Shown: positions 1-10,346 of the stretch, piece by piece
Position numbering within the stretch: the first letter of the stretch is position 1
Layout: every line of letters starts with the position of its first letter
Assembly (NCBI GenBank): GCA_963575745.1
Contig: CAUYUJ010010446.1
Coordinates: 1,168,089 to 1,232,088 of the forward strand
Reading direction: 5' to 3'
Origin: Prorocentrum cordatum
Lineage: Eukaryota > Sar > Dinophyceae > Prorocentrales > Prorocentraceae
DNA length: 64,000 nt
Notes under the pieces: generated by a model
The model's input: the letters and a program-made list of their open reading frames with translations, nothing else
What the model was told of the DNA's origin: nothing
The model's database searches: none
Position numbers and translations under genes: made by a program

Positions 1-80
1 CCCCAGCTGGGATGCTGAGCTGGTGGGGGTCTGGATGGGGATGGGGACGGGGCTAGGGATCGCGGCACTGACGCGCGGAA
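1..80 (+). repeat. GGGGAT-rich dispersed repeat, copy 1
   Basis: A G-rich stretch of GGGGAT/GGGGAC hexamers preceded by a CCCCA-CTGGG motif. The same arrangement returns at about 1435-1525, so this is a dispersed duplication rather than a telomere end. No coding potential is seen. Confidence 0.5.
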
Positions 81-109
81 CGCACCCGTGAGACCCCGTA
101 TACGCTCAG

Positions 110-292
110 GTCGGGCATGTCCTCCTACAGGCGGATTCTGGACGAAATATTAAAAATCATCAAACAATGTACCAAAATAGCCAGACATACTTGCTGATTT
201 TCTTTTAACATGATTAAACGTCCGCAAACGCTTCGTTTATTAAGATAAAAAACTATGTTTGAATATTCCTCCTGTAGAGGGACATGCCCGAC
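110..292 (+). mobile_element. TIR element E1 (MITE/introner-like, 183 bp)
   Basis: The left end GTCGGGCATGTCCTCCTACA and the right end CTGTAGAGGGACATGCCCGA are near-perfect inverted repeats around an AT-rich body, in sharp contrast to the GC-rich surroundings. The 9-bp sequence CGTATACGC is present exactly on both sides (97-105 and 296-304), separated from the inverted repeats by TCAG on the left and TTA on the right, as expected of a target-site duplication. There is no coding capacity, so it must be mobilised in trans. The AG|GT at the left edge would serve as a 5' splice site. No AG lies directly after the right end in this copy. Confidence 0.85.
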
Positions 293-741
293 TTACGTAT
301 ACGCGGGATCGCGCCCCAGAAGCCCCGCCGCGAGGGCGCGGCTATGGATACGCCCGCCGCTCGTGCTCCCCCGCCCGCCGAAGCCGGGGAGGGCGGCGCT
401 GGCACCGTGAGCAGGCACGGCACGTCGGAGGCAGGGCCCCCCTGGAGTTCTCGGATTTTTTGGGCTTGCGACTCTGATTAAGCTCTGAGCTTGCCAGAGG
501 AGTCCGGCACTCAGCCAACTGCGGGTGGTACCGTGGCATCTCGAGAAACAAACATAAAAAACAGCGCGCACAGGCAGTTACAGTACGGGCGCCAAGGATG
601 TGTGAGGTCCTGATCCCTCCCAGTCCCCATGCCCCTCCCTCCTAATATCCCCATGCTCCTCCAGGGTTGGGTTCTCGGGGGGAGGGAGGGGCCACGACAG
701 GGGGGGGGGCTGGCTCGGGGAGGAAAACCTTGACCTGGAAT

Positions 742-772
742 CTCGGCGATGCATCGCCGATAGATCGGCGAG
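742..772. repeat. Perfect 18-bp palindrome with third half-site
   Basis: Positions 743-760 read TCGGCGATGCATCGCCGA, which equals its own reverse complement, followed by a further ATCGGCGAG half-site. The same CATCGGCGATG word is clustered at 12482-12655. Confidence 0.7.
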
Positions 773-887
773 AAATCCCGACAGCGGATCCACACGCTCC
801 CATGCGGCGGTGGGCTATCGGGCCCCCTTATCTGCGACGAGTCCATTGGCCATGGGGGGTCGATGCATCACCCCCCACTGTCAACCA

Positions 888-1065
888 GTATAATAAGGAT
901 GCGCGACAAGGATACAAGGGCCTTGGACGCCCATTTTCAAGCTTTTCGAGCGAGGCGCGGCCAAAGAAAGTGGCGAATAATAGACCGAGGACGCAAGGAT
1001 GCAAGGGTACCCGTGAGAAGGTTGCCCATCCTTACTGTGCGGGTTGACTGTATGCCCATCCCCCG
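888..1065 (+). repeat. Dispersed repeat B, copy 1
   Basis: Clearly similar to 7835-8010 in the same orientation. Shared landmarks are AAGGATGCGCG, CAAGGATACAAGGG, the block GAAGGTTGCCCATCCTTA and GCGGGTTGACTGTAT, with indels between them. No frame is open in both copies, so it appears noncoding. Confidence 0.7.
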
Positions 1066-1434
1066 TCGTTGCCCCTGAGGGGGGCCTCCAGAGGTCCGCT
1101 CGTCAGCAGAGCCGGTCCACCACCGCTTGACCCCGACAATCTCTGGCCCAGGACCGCCCCTGCCCCTTCCCCTACCCGCGCCCTGGCATTCTCACCCCTC
1201 TGGACCTTGGTTACAGGGACCTCCCACCCGACACTCTTCGGCCTGGGACGGATCCTGGCTTCCGCCACGCCCCGGCAACGCCACTCCGACACCCCAGCGT
1301 CGATCGGACCCGCGGGGGCATGGTTTTATGAGCATTGTTTGACCGATCCCTATTCCCACGGGCGTGGCCTGGGCCCCACTAGCCGAGTGGCCCCTCTGGA
1401 TGGGGATAGAGGCTGCTCCTTTCGAGTTTCGAGG

Positions 1435-1525
1435 GGCATATCCCCAACTGGGGTGGTGGGATGGTGGGGATAGAGATGGGGACGGGGATGGGGATGGGGA
1501 TAGGGATCGGTGAAACGGTGCTGGG
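1435..1525 (+). repeat. GGGGAT-rich dispersed repeat, copy 2
   Basis: Second copy of the G-rich hexamer block seen at 1-80, with about seven GGGGAT/GGGGAC units followed by AGGGATCG as in copy 1. Confidence 0.5.
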
Positions 1526-3224
1526 TTGAGGGGATGGCCCGCGCGGACACGCGGCACGCCGCAAGAGCAAGGCGCGGGAGCAAGAGCGCGCGAGAAGACG
1601 ACGACGACGACGACGGGGCAACCGGGAACGTAGCTGCCACGACACGCAGCCCGTAGCTTGCTGACACGGAGCTCAACACGTAGACTGAAAGCGTGAGTCT
1701 GGCGCGAAATGCTTGCCAAGACGTGGGCCAGCACGTGCGCGAGAGACGTGTTGAACACGGCAAATGTTGCGTTTCAACACGTGCGCATCAGGGCAACTAA
1801 GGCCGGGAACGGACGCCGCCTGAGCTGGGGCGAGAGCGGTGCTGCAGTACAGATGTTGAGGTCGCGTCGATGTCGGCGTTGGGTTCTGACACCGAGCAGA
1901 CCGTTCAACCCGTTCAACATCGGCGGTGGACAAACCTCCCTTACGTAAACCTCACCTTAGTGAAAACGGCCTGGGACCGAAACCGACGGACCTGGTCCCG
2001 CAAAAATGACGGCCGCGACGCCTTCTCGCGGACCGAAAACGGCCAATTCCTTAATCAACGTGTCAGGGTAGGAGGTCTATCAACCTCCGACAACATTGAA
2101 CGACTGCAAACTTCTGATTGCGGAGACCTTTCTACATCGGACGATTCCGGTTCATTGGCGGCGCTCAACCTTGAACGCCCAGGCGGGGGTCGCCGTCGCG
2201 CCAACGCGGCGCGAAGCCTGACGCAACGACCTTTTAGCGAAGCTCGGCGATCCGGGGCTGAGCAGTCCAGCACCGTACCTAGGGCTTACCAGCCACACGC
2301 GGAATGGAGCGGGTGATCCACCGCCCCCTCCCCCCGGTGAGGGGCCCAGGCGGCGTCGAAGGAGCCCCCGTGCGATGCAAGGCCCCCCCGCGTGGCCCGC
2401 GGCAGGAAGCACACGAGCGTGGCTCCGAATACAGGTGCAGCCTGAAGTATCATGAAGAAAACCATGTTCTCAAGGATCTGGGCCGCCGCGCAAGCTTCTT
2501 AAAACAAGCCTGCACCAACTTCTGTGGTTCACGCTGGAGGGCCAACGTGCTCAAGAAACGGAGCCAGCTTCCCGGCAAGCTAGTGAAGAAGCGCTGGCCC
2601 GGCGTTCCGGGAGGAGAATTTAATTCATCTGATGCCCGACCATAAGTAGCTTCATTAAGGGAAGCATGCGTTGCCATGCCGCGCAGGACTCCGTGAAATG
2701 CAAAAAGGAATCAAGAACTTACGCAACGAGACCCTTCCAGGAAGACTTTAAGCGGCTTGCGGAAAAAGAGCTCGAACGAGCGACCCCCTGAAGACATTGC
2801 TGATATGCTTCACGCGGGATCATGGTCCACGGGCGAGCCACGAGCCGCGAGACATCAACCAGTGGGCAACCAAACTCTGCATGGATCTCTGAACGACAGG
2901 AAACTCGAACCTGGGTCTCCGAGACCACGGACCGCCGAACAACGAAAAACGCATGATTCACGATCAGGGGCCGCCACTTCCCACAGATGGGAAGTAGCGG
3001 GCTGTGCTAGAATATATGGTTGCACCGGCAGGAGAACAAACGCGTCCGCGGAAAGTGCTATATTCTTAAGGATATGGAGGGGTAAACAAAACACGAACGG
3101 AGATGTGGGTGGTGCCTGTACTCAGCACCCTCCCAGGAAAGAACACTCATGTGCTTGCCAGCGCGGCCCCTAACGGTTGAGTGCTTCACTCTCGATGCGT
3201 GCACTATGTTGTGCAACCGGTGAG

Positions 3225-3610
3225 GACTCGAATCTCTCTCCCTTTCCCGCGCGCTGGAAGAAAAAAACCCTCCCACTCCTCCCAGCACTCGAATCTCTCT
3301 CCCCCCGCCCCCAGCGCGCCTGAGGTGGATCCCAAGAGCCCGCAGGATGCGAATCTCTTCCCCCTCCGCCCGCGCGCTGGAGGAAAAGCGCCCACCCCAT
3401 CGCTGCTCCCGGAACTCGCTCTCCCTCTCCCGCGCGCCGCAGGGAGATCCCACCAGAAGATGCAGCTTCCTCCCCCTCCCGCTCCTCCGCCTCCTCCTCC
3501 TCCTCCTCCTCCTCCTGCTCCTCCTCCTCCTCCTCCTCCTCCTCCTCCTCCTCCTCCTCCTCCTCCTCCTCCTCCTCCCCTCTCCTTCTCCTCCTCCTCC
3601 TCCTGCAATA
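3225..3610 (+). repeat. Degenerate tandem repeat grading into (CCT)n
   Basis: Four imperfect units, each with CTCGAATCTCTCTCC-like and CCCGCGCGCTGGAGGA-like segments, run from 3225 to 3460. They pass directly into about 130 bp of CCT trinucleotides at 3472-3605. Long glutamate or proline reading frames here are products of the trinucleotide and not proteins. Confidence 0.7.
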
Positions 3611-3616
3611 TGTAGA

Positions 3617-3840
3617 GCCGCGCCCAGCCGTGGCGACGAGGGAGACCCCCCGAGGCTGAAATGCGTCGCGCCTCGAACAAGCGAGAGGACCTCTCCCGCG
3701 GCCGAGACGCACGAATTTTTCGAGCGACGTCCAGCCGTGGCAACGAAGGGAACCCCCGAAAGGGAAGAAGCGCCGGACCCCGAATAGGCGAGGAGACCCC
3801 TCCCTTGGTCGGGCCCCTTCGTGTGCCGGAGTGGGAGGCC
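3617..3840 (+). repeat. Two-copy tandem repeat, about 112 bp
   Basis: CAGCCGTGGCGACGAGGGA at 3628 recurs as CAGCCGTGGCAACGAAGGGA about 112 bp later, each followed by a CCCGA-rich stretch, a CGAACAAGCGAGAGGA-like or GAATAGGCGAGGAGA segment, and CTC. Confidence 0.45.
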
Positions 3841-3954
3841 CCCCCTGTGTCGTCCCCTCTGACCTTCCCCCTCCCATCAATGACGATACGTGAGTCGGAA
3901 GAGGAGGCAACCGCCGAGGAGGCGAGACGGAGGCCTGGGAGGCGCCAGCCCTTT

Positions 3955-4545
3955 CGTGTGCGTGTGTGCGTGTGTGTATGTAGGTGTGAGTATATGTGTG
4001 TGAGTGTGTGGGTGAAAGAAAAAGAGAGTGTGTGTGAGGGTCTGTGTGTTTGTGTGGGTGAGTTTGTATGTATGTGGGAGTGTTTGTGTGCGTATGAGTG
4101 AGAGAGTGTGCGTGTGTGGATGTATATGGTAGTGTGGGAGTGTGTTTGTGTGCGAGTGCGTGTGTGTATGTGTGCGTGTGTGTGCCTGTATGTCTGTCTT
4201 CGTGTGCGCGTGTTTGTGTGTGTGGTTGGGTGTAGTTGTGTGTGTGTGTGCGCGTATGGTTGTGAGTGATTGTGTGTTTGTGTGTGTGTGTGTCTATGTG
4301 TTTGCGTGTGTGCGTGTTTGTAAGTGTGTGTGTGGTTGTGTGTGTTTGCGTGTGTTTGTGTGTGTGTGTGTTTGACTGTGTTTGTGTGTATGTGTGGGTG
4401 TGTTTGCGTTTGTGGGTGTGTTCGTGTGTGTTTGTGTGTGCGTCTGTGTGTGTTTTTGTGTGTCTGTGTGCCTGTGTGTTTGTGTGTGCGTTTGTGTGTG
4501 TGTATATTTGTGCGTGTGCGTGTGTTTTGCGCGTGTGTGTGTGTG
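3955..4545 (+). repeat. (TG)n microsatellite, about 590 bp
   Basis: Almost uninterrupted alternating purine-pyrimidine sequence, mainly TGTGTG with GCGTG and GTTTG interruptions. It is open in several frames on both strands as Cys/Val- or His/Thr-rich polypeptides, which are artefacts of the repeat. Confidence 0.95.
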
Positions 4546-4809
4546 TGTCGCCTTAGTTTTGAACGAAATCCCACTTGTTCCCTTCACGTGTATAAGCGTT
4601 GCGTTTAGTGCCGTCGCTAGCCGTCAACCGCTTCCCGCCTCGCCACTTCAACGAGAATTGGCAGTTGATGCAGCCGCAACTGTGTTGCTTCGAGTTGGTG
4701 CGCCCACCGATCTGTTTGCCAAGGCAGAACCCTCTCCCCTCCTAGAAGAGGAAGGACCACAAACTGTCGCATTCCATTTGTCCCGTGCTGGGATGAATGA
4801 AGGAAGAAG

Positions 4810-5650
4810 GCAGAGGGGAGGTGCACCCCCCGTTCCCCCCCCCTCCCCCCGACACAAAGGGGAGGATCCCCCCGCCCCCCGCTGCCAATGGGTGCACCCT
4901 CCCCCTCCTCTAATTCTCACCACGGCACGGGACAAGGACAAGGAGGGGGAGGGGGGGTGCCCCCGTCCTCCTCCCCATTTTATTTATCATCCTGGCACGG
5001 ATAGGGAGCCCCCCCCTCTTATATTCTCACCCCGACACGGATAAGGAAGAGGGGGGGGCACCTCCTCCCGCACCTCCCCCCTTCGTTTTGGGGGGTGTTC
5101 CTCCTGATCAGCCCCCCCTCGGCGCCATGGTCGTTGGATATCGCTCGGACAAACATCGGGCCGCATGGCCCTGGCGGCAGGAGATCAGCGGGAAGAGGAG
5201 AAGGGGGTGGAGAAGGAGGAAGAGGAGGAGAACCGGGGAGGAAATGGAGGAGAAGGCCGAGGAGTAAGAAGAGGAGGAGAGGCGAGCGGGAGGAGGAGGC
5301 AGAGGACGATGGGGGGGGGGGAAGCGAGGAGTTGGAGCAGGAGGGTGGGGCGGAGGAGCTGGCAATCGTCGAATGTCGGGTTGAGCAGTGCGCCGCTATC
5401 GGGGGTCGCTGGGGAGTATCGCGCTCGAACGTGTAGTTAACCAGGAGACGCTGGCGCTCCGACGATCTCGCAACCAGCTTTCGCCGCACGGGCCGACCCC
5501 GTGCCAGACTCAAAACGGCCAAGCCCTTTGGCCCTAAAAGGGCCGTTTGTGATCGAGCGAGGGAGGAAGAGGAGGAGGAGGAGGAAAAGGAGGAGGAGGA
5601 GGAGGAGGAGGAGGAGGAGGAAAAGGGGGAGGATGAGGAGGGCAAGAAGC
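4810..5650. repeat. G/C-homopolymer and (GAG)n low-complexity region
   Basis: Imperfect repeats of a GACACGGATAAGGAGGGGGG-like unit (4850-5060) are followed by two GAGGA-rich tracts (about 5200-5340 and 5565-5650). No gene is supported. The second tract lies just beyond the stop codon of the reverse transcriptase fragment. Confidence 0.7.
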
Positions 5651-5678
5651 TCGGCGAGCAGGTGCGTGCGCTGGGACT

Positions 5679-7076
5679 CTAGGCCTGTAGGCGATGCAAT
5701 GCTGCGATGCGTGCGGCCGCAATCGCAGCGTCATGGACAGGCAGACCGCTGTCGATCCGCCACTTTTCGATATGATATAATTGCGTGGTCAACGCCACCG
5801 CATGCACACAGGTCTTGCGGGCGCGCACGCGATGCTCGTGCGGGAGGCCGAGCCCCAGGAAGACCATTCCAAACTCCAACTCACTCGGCTCCGCAGGGGC
5901 AGCAACCGCGCTGCGGAGCTTCTCACACTTCATGTAGTGCATCAGGTCGTCCTTGGCGTCGCAGCCAAAGATGCACGGCCGCGGGGCGATGACGTGCATC
6001 CTGCCCGAGGTGATCCAGCCGATGACCGCCGCGCGGAGCCACGACCACAGCCATGATGGGCGAACAGCACGCAGAACAGCTCGGAGCTCCAGCCATCGGC
6101 CGTGCAGCTCCTCAGGGGTGATCACGATGCCCCAGCGCCGCAAGCGGCGGCCGATGAGGATGTCGAGGCGGCCGTCGTAGAGGCCATCCCTCAAGGCAAG
6201 CATGGCCGCGGCCTGGCGCTTGACCTTCCTGGGCGGGACGGCAGCAGCGGCGGCGAGCTCTCCGTCGGCCATCGCACGGCGGGCCGCCTCGACGAGGGCT
6301 GGCGGTACAGGGACGGGCAGCTTGTCCAGCTCGGGGCGTGGGTGCAGGAGGGTGCGGAACAGGTCCATGACGAGGCCGTAGTTCTGAACGATGGAACGCT
6401 CGGTGGCCCACCACGGCGGAGACCACGCGCCCCGCAACACACGGACCAGCGGGAGGTGCTCGACCGCCGTCTCGTGCAGGGAGCCCAGCACAGGGGCCCA
6501 GCCTCGCACTGTGTGGGCCGCCGCGCGGAGGATGGTGGCGACAGAGTACGGGAGCACGCCCACGGGCGCAGGGGAACCGCACCACGAGCCCAAAGCGAGG
6601 ATGTCCGCCTTGCGCATGGACGAGGGCGGGAAGCACAGGAGGCGGTGGAGCATCGTGACCTCGATCCGCCATATCTCGGGGATGATGAAGAAGAACTGGG
6701 CCAGGTAGGAGAGGCACGGGAGCACGTTGACGTTGTAGGCGCGGGCGGCGAGGCTGGTCGCCATGCCCGTGCGGCTCAGCTCCGCAGTCCGTGACCACCA
6801 CTTCGCCGCCGCATCCTTCCAGATGCCCTGCTCCGAGATGCCAGGACCGATGCGCGTGCCCAGGTACTTGGCGGAGGAGTCGACGCGGAAGCCCCTCCAG
6901 CTCGGAACCATCTCGGCCAGGTACTCCTCGGTCTCTTTGATCAGGCTGGGCGTCACCTCGGCCCAGAGCGGGACCAGCACGCACTTGTGGATCGCTAGCT
7001 GCAGGTTGACTGCAAACTCTATGTCATCGAAAGACTCGGCGATGGACGGGAGGATCCTGGCGTTGCGGATGAGCAT
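5679..7076 (-). CDS. Non-LTR (LINE) reverse transcriptase, C-terminal part, 5'-truncated
   Basis: This is the C-terminal portion of a LINE-type reverse transcriptase, about 465 residues, which would copy element RNA at a nicked target. Visible features are an end-of-palm/thumb segment with KYLGTRIGPG (residues about 60-70) and a C-terminal zinc-knuckle-like CIFGC...H-MKC motif (Cys-x3-Cys-x7-His-x3-Cys) starting near residue 368. The stop is TAG at 5679-5681. The catalytic Y/F-x-DD block is absent: upstream of the first in-frame ATG (7074-7076) the frame runs into GGAGGAT low-complexity DNA, so the element is truncated at its 5' end and cannot be active. The frame itself is intact over 1.4 kb, suggesting a fairly recent insertion. 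The ATG is only a convenient boundary. The frame stays open to 7577 without recognisable sequence. The family assignment is from memory of dinoflagellate LINEs. Confidence 0.8.
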   Translation of the reverse strand: MLIRNARILPSIAESFDDIEFAVNLQLAIHKCVLVPLWAEVTPSLIKETEEYLAEMVPSWRGFRVDSSAKYLGTRIGPGISEQGIWKDAAAKWWSRTAELSRTGMATSLAARAYNVNVLPCLSYLAQFFFIIPEIWRIEVTMLHRLLCFPPSSMRKADILALGSWCGSPAPVGVLPYSVATILRAAAHTVRGWAPVLGSLHETAVEHLPLVRVLRGAWSPPWWATERSIVQNYGLVMDLFRTLLHPRPELDKLPVPVPPALVEAARRAMADGELAAAAAVPPRKVKRQAAAMLALRDGLYDGRLDILIGRRLRRWGIVITPEELHGRWLELRAVLRAVRPSWLWSWLRAAVIGWITSGRMHVIAPRPCIFGCDAKDDLMHYMKCEKLRSAVAAPAEPSELEFGMVFLGLGLPHEHRVRARKTCVHAVALTTQLYHIEKWRIDSGLPVHDAAIAAARIAALHRLQA

Positions 7077-7300
7077 GCCCAAAGGGGGAGGATGAGGAGG
7101 ATGAGGAGGAAGGAGGGGTGGCCCAAAGGGCGGCGTTCGCATCCTACAGGCACGGATGCTTGTGGTGAGGCCGACCGGGTGGGAGGAGGCCCCCGTGGCA
7201 GGGGAAGGAGGAGGGAGGGAGGGGGAGCGAGGAGGGGAGGAGAGAGGGAGGGGGGAGGGAAGGGCGAGGAGCGAGGCGAGGGGGAGAGAGCCAGTCGGGG
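7077..7300. repeat. Purine-rich low-complexity DNA at the LINE truncation point
   Basis: GAGGATGAGGAGGATGAGGA at about 7087-7115, then GGGAGG-rich sequence to about 7290. It forms the 5' junction of the truncated reverse transcriptase. Confidence 0.7.
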
Positions 7301-8330
7301 CGCCCGACTGCTCGGGAGTAGTGGCGCCTCCTCTGGCAGGGAGCCCCCACAAAAGACGCACGCGCCCAGCCGCGTACACGAACACGGCTCCCCCCATCAG
7401 CGTTCGCGCAATGCGCACTCTCGAGTCCAGCGTGGATCCCATGCACGTGTACATCCCGCGTTCGCCCCCGATCTGGGCGACGCGGGCGCGTCCAGGGACG
7501 CGCCCCGAAAGAGGGTCGGGCATGGTGCCGCGCAGCGCTGCGGATAATCGATAACTAAACATACTTGTGTGTGACACGGCGGCACCGCGAAGGTGCCCTC
7601 GAGCTCAAGCGATGCGCAGAGGGGGGCTACGCAGCGAGGGACGGGGAGCAGAGGCCCTGGAGGTGCGAGAGAACGACGGGCCGTCTCCGGTCGTGCGTGG
7701 GGCGTGGCTCTCACCGTCCACGCTCGGCCAAGCGCCGGAGCGACCCTGGGTAAGAGTGACCTCTGGTGCGCGGCTTTTTGGAGGCCGCGGGGGTACCAAA
7801 CACGAGCGCGCAAGACGCTACTACAGGCAACCCGCATCAGAAGGATGCGCGGTAAGGATGCAGGGGCCTCGGAGGCCCATGTGAACATTCTTCGAACGAG
7901 GTTTGCCAGCGAAAGTGGCAAAGGAAGGGTCGAAGGGGCAAGGATACAAGGGTACCCTTGGGAAGGTTGCCCATCCTTATTATGCGGGTTGACTGTATCG
8001 CATCGCGTTCGGCGATCGGGGGACCCGAAGAGGCCTGCACCAAAAGGCACCCCAGCGAAGGGTCACTGTGACGCGTATTCGACACGCGCGCTTACTCTGT
8101 AGGGGGAAACCCAGGCATCCGGCACTCCAATTTTCTCGATGCGTGGACCCACCCCAGGAGGTCTGGACCACTCCTCTAGGACCTGCGTCTCCTCTTGAGT
8201 CGTTTAGACGACGGCCCCGAGGCCAAGAGAAGGCCCCGAGAGGCGGAGCGCGACGAAAAACCGGCTCGGTGTTTTCGGGGCATCGGATCTCTGGGAAGGA
8301 AGGGTCTGGGCCACCTGTACCTAACTTTAG
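7300..8330. other. Gene-free stretch with repeat B copy
   Basis: No gene is supported. It contains dispersed repeat B copy 2 (7835-8010), then about 130 bp of ACGGCCCCGAGGCC-type sequence related to repeat D, then the left target duplication of element E2. Confidence 0.45.
7835..8010 (+). repeat. Dispersed repeat B, copy 2
   Basis: Partner of 888-1065 in the same orientation, sharing the GAAGGTTGCCCATCCTTA and GCGGGTTGACTGTAT blocks. Confidence 0.7.
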
Positions 8331-8434
8331 GTCGGGCATGTCCTCCTACAGGCGGATGAAAAAAAAGAAAACCACTAAATAACTAATATCCAACACTATT
8401 CAAAAATAACAAAAAAAAACGTCACAAAACTTAA
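8331..8434 (+). mobile_element. TIR element E2, right inverted repeat missing
   Basis: It starts with GTCGGGCATGTCCTCCTACA and continues into about 90 bp of A-rich DNA, but no right-hand inverted repeat follows. Even so, the exact 9-mer ACCTAACTT stands on both sides (8319-8327 and 8435-8443), so the right terminus seems to have been lost by a deletion that stops at the duplication, or the element was inserted in truncated form. The left junction is TAG|GT. Confidence 0.75.
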
Positions 8435-8493
8435 ACCTAACTTCGCGCACCGTGCCCCGCGAGGCGCGGTCGTCTTCGCGCCGCCGCACCAGC

Positions 8494-9195
8494 CCCCGTT
8501 CAGGGATCTTGTGACCCGGGTCAATCCAGACCGGGGTCAGGTCAGGCCTTGCAGAATCCTGCAAAATCCTGCACCCAAACCCGGGTCAATGCGAAGGATC
8601 CTGCAGGATCCTGCGCCCAAACCTGGGTCAGTGCGACCCTGGTCCTGCAGGATCCGGCCAGATCGGGCGCTCTGGCTGACGCCCGTTTGCATTGACCCCC
8701 GTCTCAAGGCTCCCGATGAACCGATCCGGAAAATACTTTGGGGACCCTGGGAGGACCCCAAGCGCCCTCCTGGCGCCGGCCAACATCCCGCAGCAGCCAA
8801 CTCCAGACATGCGAAGTCCTGATTTTTTTCAAGACAGCGTCCCTGGAAGTCCCGACCCTTTCCCCGGGACCGGTTTTTCGTCCTGCGTCGCTTTTGGACG
8901 GTCCCGAGGCCCGGCGAGGGCCCCCCGAGGCCGAAAATAGTCCAAAACCTCCCGTCCTGACCCCCGTTTGCAGTTGACCCCCGTCTCAAGGCTCCCGTTC
9001 GGGGAGCTTCTGACCCGGATCAATCCAGACCCGGGTCAGTCAGGCCTTGCAGAATCCTGCTAAATCCTGCAAGATCCTGCGCCCAAGCCCGGGTCAATGC
9101 GAAGGATCTTGCAAGATCCTGCAGGATCCTGAACCCAGACCCGGGTCAATGCGACCCTGGCCCCACAGGATCCTGCAAGAGCGGATCCGCGGCGT
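8494..9195 (+). repeat. Repeat C: two about 190-bp blocks about 500 bp apart
   Basis: Block 1 (about 8494-8700) and block 2 (about 8995-9190) share GACCCGGGTCAATCCAGAC, CAGGCCTTGCAGAATCCTGC, several ATCCTGCA words and CGGGTCAATGCGAAGGATC. A shorter unit, GTTGACCCCCGTCTCAAGG, appears at about 8692 and 8974. The blocks are built of GATCCTGCAGGATC-like palindromic words. Confidence 0.75.
8805..8950 (+). repeat. Dispersed repeat D, copy 1
   Basis: Contains CCTTTCCCCGGGACCGGTTT, CGGTCCCGAGGCCCGGCGAG and GGCCGAAAATAG. Related copies lie at 13395-13560 (best match), 16245-16360 (partial) and, reversed, 19440-19625. Confidence 0.7.
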
Positions 9196-10220
9196 GCGGT
9201 CGGCGGCGCGAGCGCTTACAGTCGAACTGCTGCCACAAGGAGCCCTCAATAAGGAACGAGGCCCCTTTTATCCACAAGTTCAACTTCGATTGCCCATGGA
9301 AAACCGAAAGAACACCTAGAACAAAAACAATACAAATAAGGAACACTGAGCCCCTCCCCAACGAGAGAGGTTCCTTAATCAGCGGCCCGATTGTACCGCT
9401 GTCGGCCTGGTGGATGACCGCACCCTTCACCGCGCGGTACGGCGAGGGCATCGGATAAGGAAGCAATGGATGAGGAATCCAGGGTCTCGAAGCCAGTGGA
9501 ACCTCGATGGATTGGCCATGAATATAACCGACGCCCTGAGTAGATAAGGAAGCCCCCGGGGTCTGAAGCCTCCTGGGCACAGTCCTTACCGAATGCCCCC
9601 TAGCTGGAAGAAGAGCGGTGGCGGGAGAAGGGGGGGAAGAATAGACAGAAAGATAAAGAGAGACATAGAGAGAACAAACAAACAAAAAAGACAGAGGGGA
9701 GGGGAAAGAGAAAGAGCGGGAACATTGAAAACGACGCCTTGACATCGTCGGTTGGTAACGGATCGAATGCGACTTCGAACAATCAGGTTGACGAGGCTGC
9801 TGCATGGATCGGGGATGGAAGGCGAGGATGAGACATGAGGATGTATTAAGCGTATCGGCATGTGGACCCCAAACGCTTGCAGATCGCAGTATTCCCTGGC
9901 GATGAAGTGTATAACTCGCCGTTGGGTAAGCACACAGGAGCCCACGCGAAGACCTCGCGACTTGAATGCGATCAGATGGCCTGTTCGACATTGAGAATGC
10001 ATTGTGGAGCGCCTGGTAACGCATACGAGCAAACTGGTAAGCAACTCATCGCATGATGACGCAAGCCCGTCGTGAATGGAAGACGATACGCACGCGGCGT
10101 GCCGAAGCGTCACCACGTGAGAGCACCCGCTCACTAAGAGTGCAACTCACCAACCACCGACCTCGCCACCGACCTGTAGGCCTGTCTGGTCATTGGCCCA
10201 CGGCAAGTTCGTAGCAATAG
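9196..10220. other. Gene-free stretch
   Basis: A 290-codon minus-strand frame is open but shows no recognisable domain or coding-type codon usage, and it crosses repeat C and repeat E. The stretch includes repeat E copy 1 (9425-9605) and a purine-rich tract at 9600-9725. Confidence 0.4.
9425..9605 (+). repeat. Dispersed repeat E, copy 1
   Basis: Similar to 10985-11150 in the same orientation: GATAAGGAA, GATGAGGAATCCAGGGTCT, GAAG-CA-TGGAAC and CAGCCTCCTGGGC-like words occur in the same order with small indels. The reading frames are not conserved between the copies. Confidence 0.65.
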
Positions 10221-10346
10221 GTCGGGCATGTCCCCCTACAGGGGGACTTTGGGCGAAAAATGAAAACAACTCAAAGCATACCCGCCAAATGCTCAAAATT
10301 CTTTGACTATTTTTGAATATTCCCCCTGTAGAGGGACACGCCCGAC
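10221..10346 (+). mobile_element. TIR element E3 (126 bp)
   Basis: Left end GTCGGGCATGTCCCCCTACA and right end CTGTAGAGGGACACGCCCGA enclose about 80 bp of AT-rich DNA ending in TTTTTGAATATTCCCC like the other copies. It is the shortest complete copy. The left junction is TAG|GT. A flanking duplication is not clear. Confidence 0.8.

Larger units (their letters stand above)
293..3220. other. Gene-free stretch
   Basis: I find no supported gene here. Reading frames of 70-190 codons are open on both strands, but none shows domain-like composition or consistent third-position bias. The stretch contains a perfect palindrome at 743-760, one copy of a dispersed repeat at 888-1065, and a second GGGGAT-rich block at 1435-1525. 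Confidence 0.5.

Noticed and set aside
1435-1525. GGGGAT repeats as a telomere
   Set aside because: The tract is short, internal and degenerate, and it differs from the TTTAGGG-type repeat expected of dinoflagellates.
2880-2970. tRNA-like T-arm on the minus strand (GGTTCGAGTTTCC)
   Set aside because: The acceptor stem pairs poorly, the D-loop lacks the GG, and the anticodon arm does not form a 5-bp stem with a 7-nt loop.
4142-5044. Cys/Val-rich plus-strand frames resembling secreted Cys-rich peptides
   Set aside because: They are a direct product of the (TG)n microsatellite.
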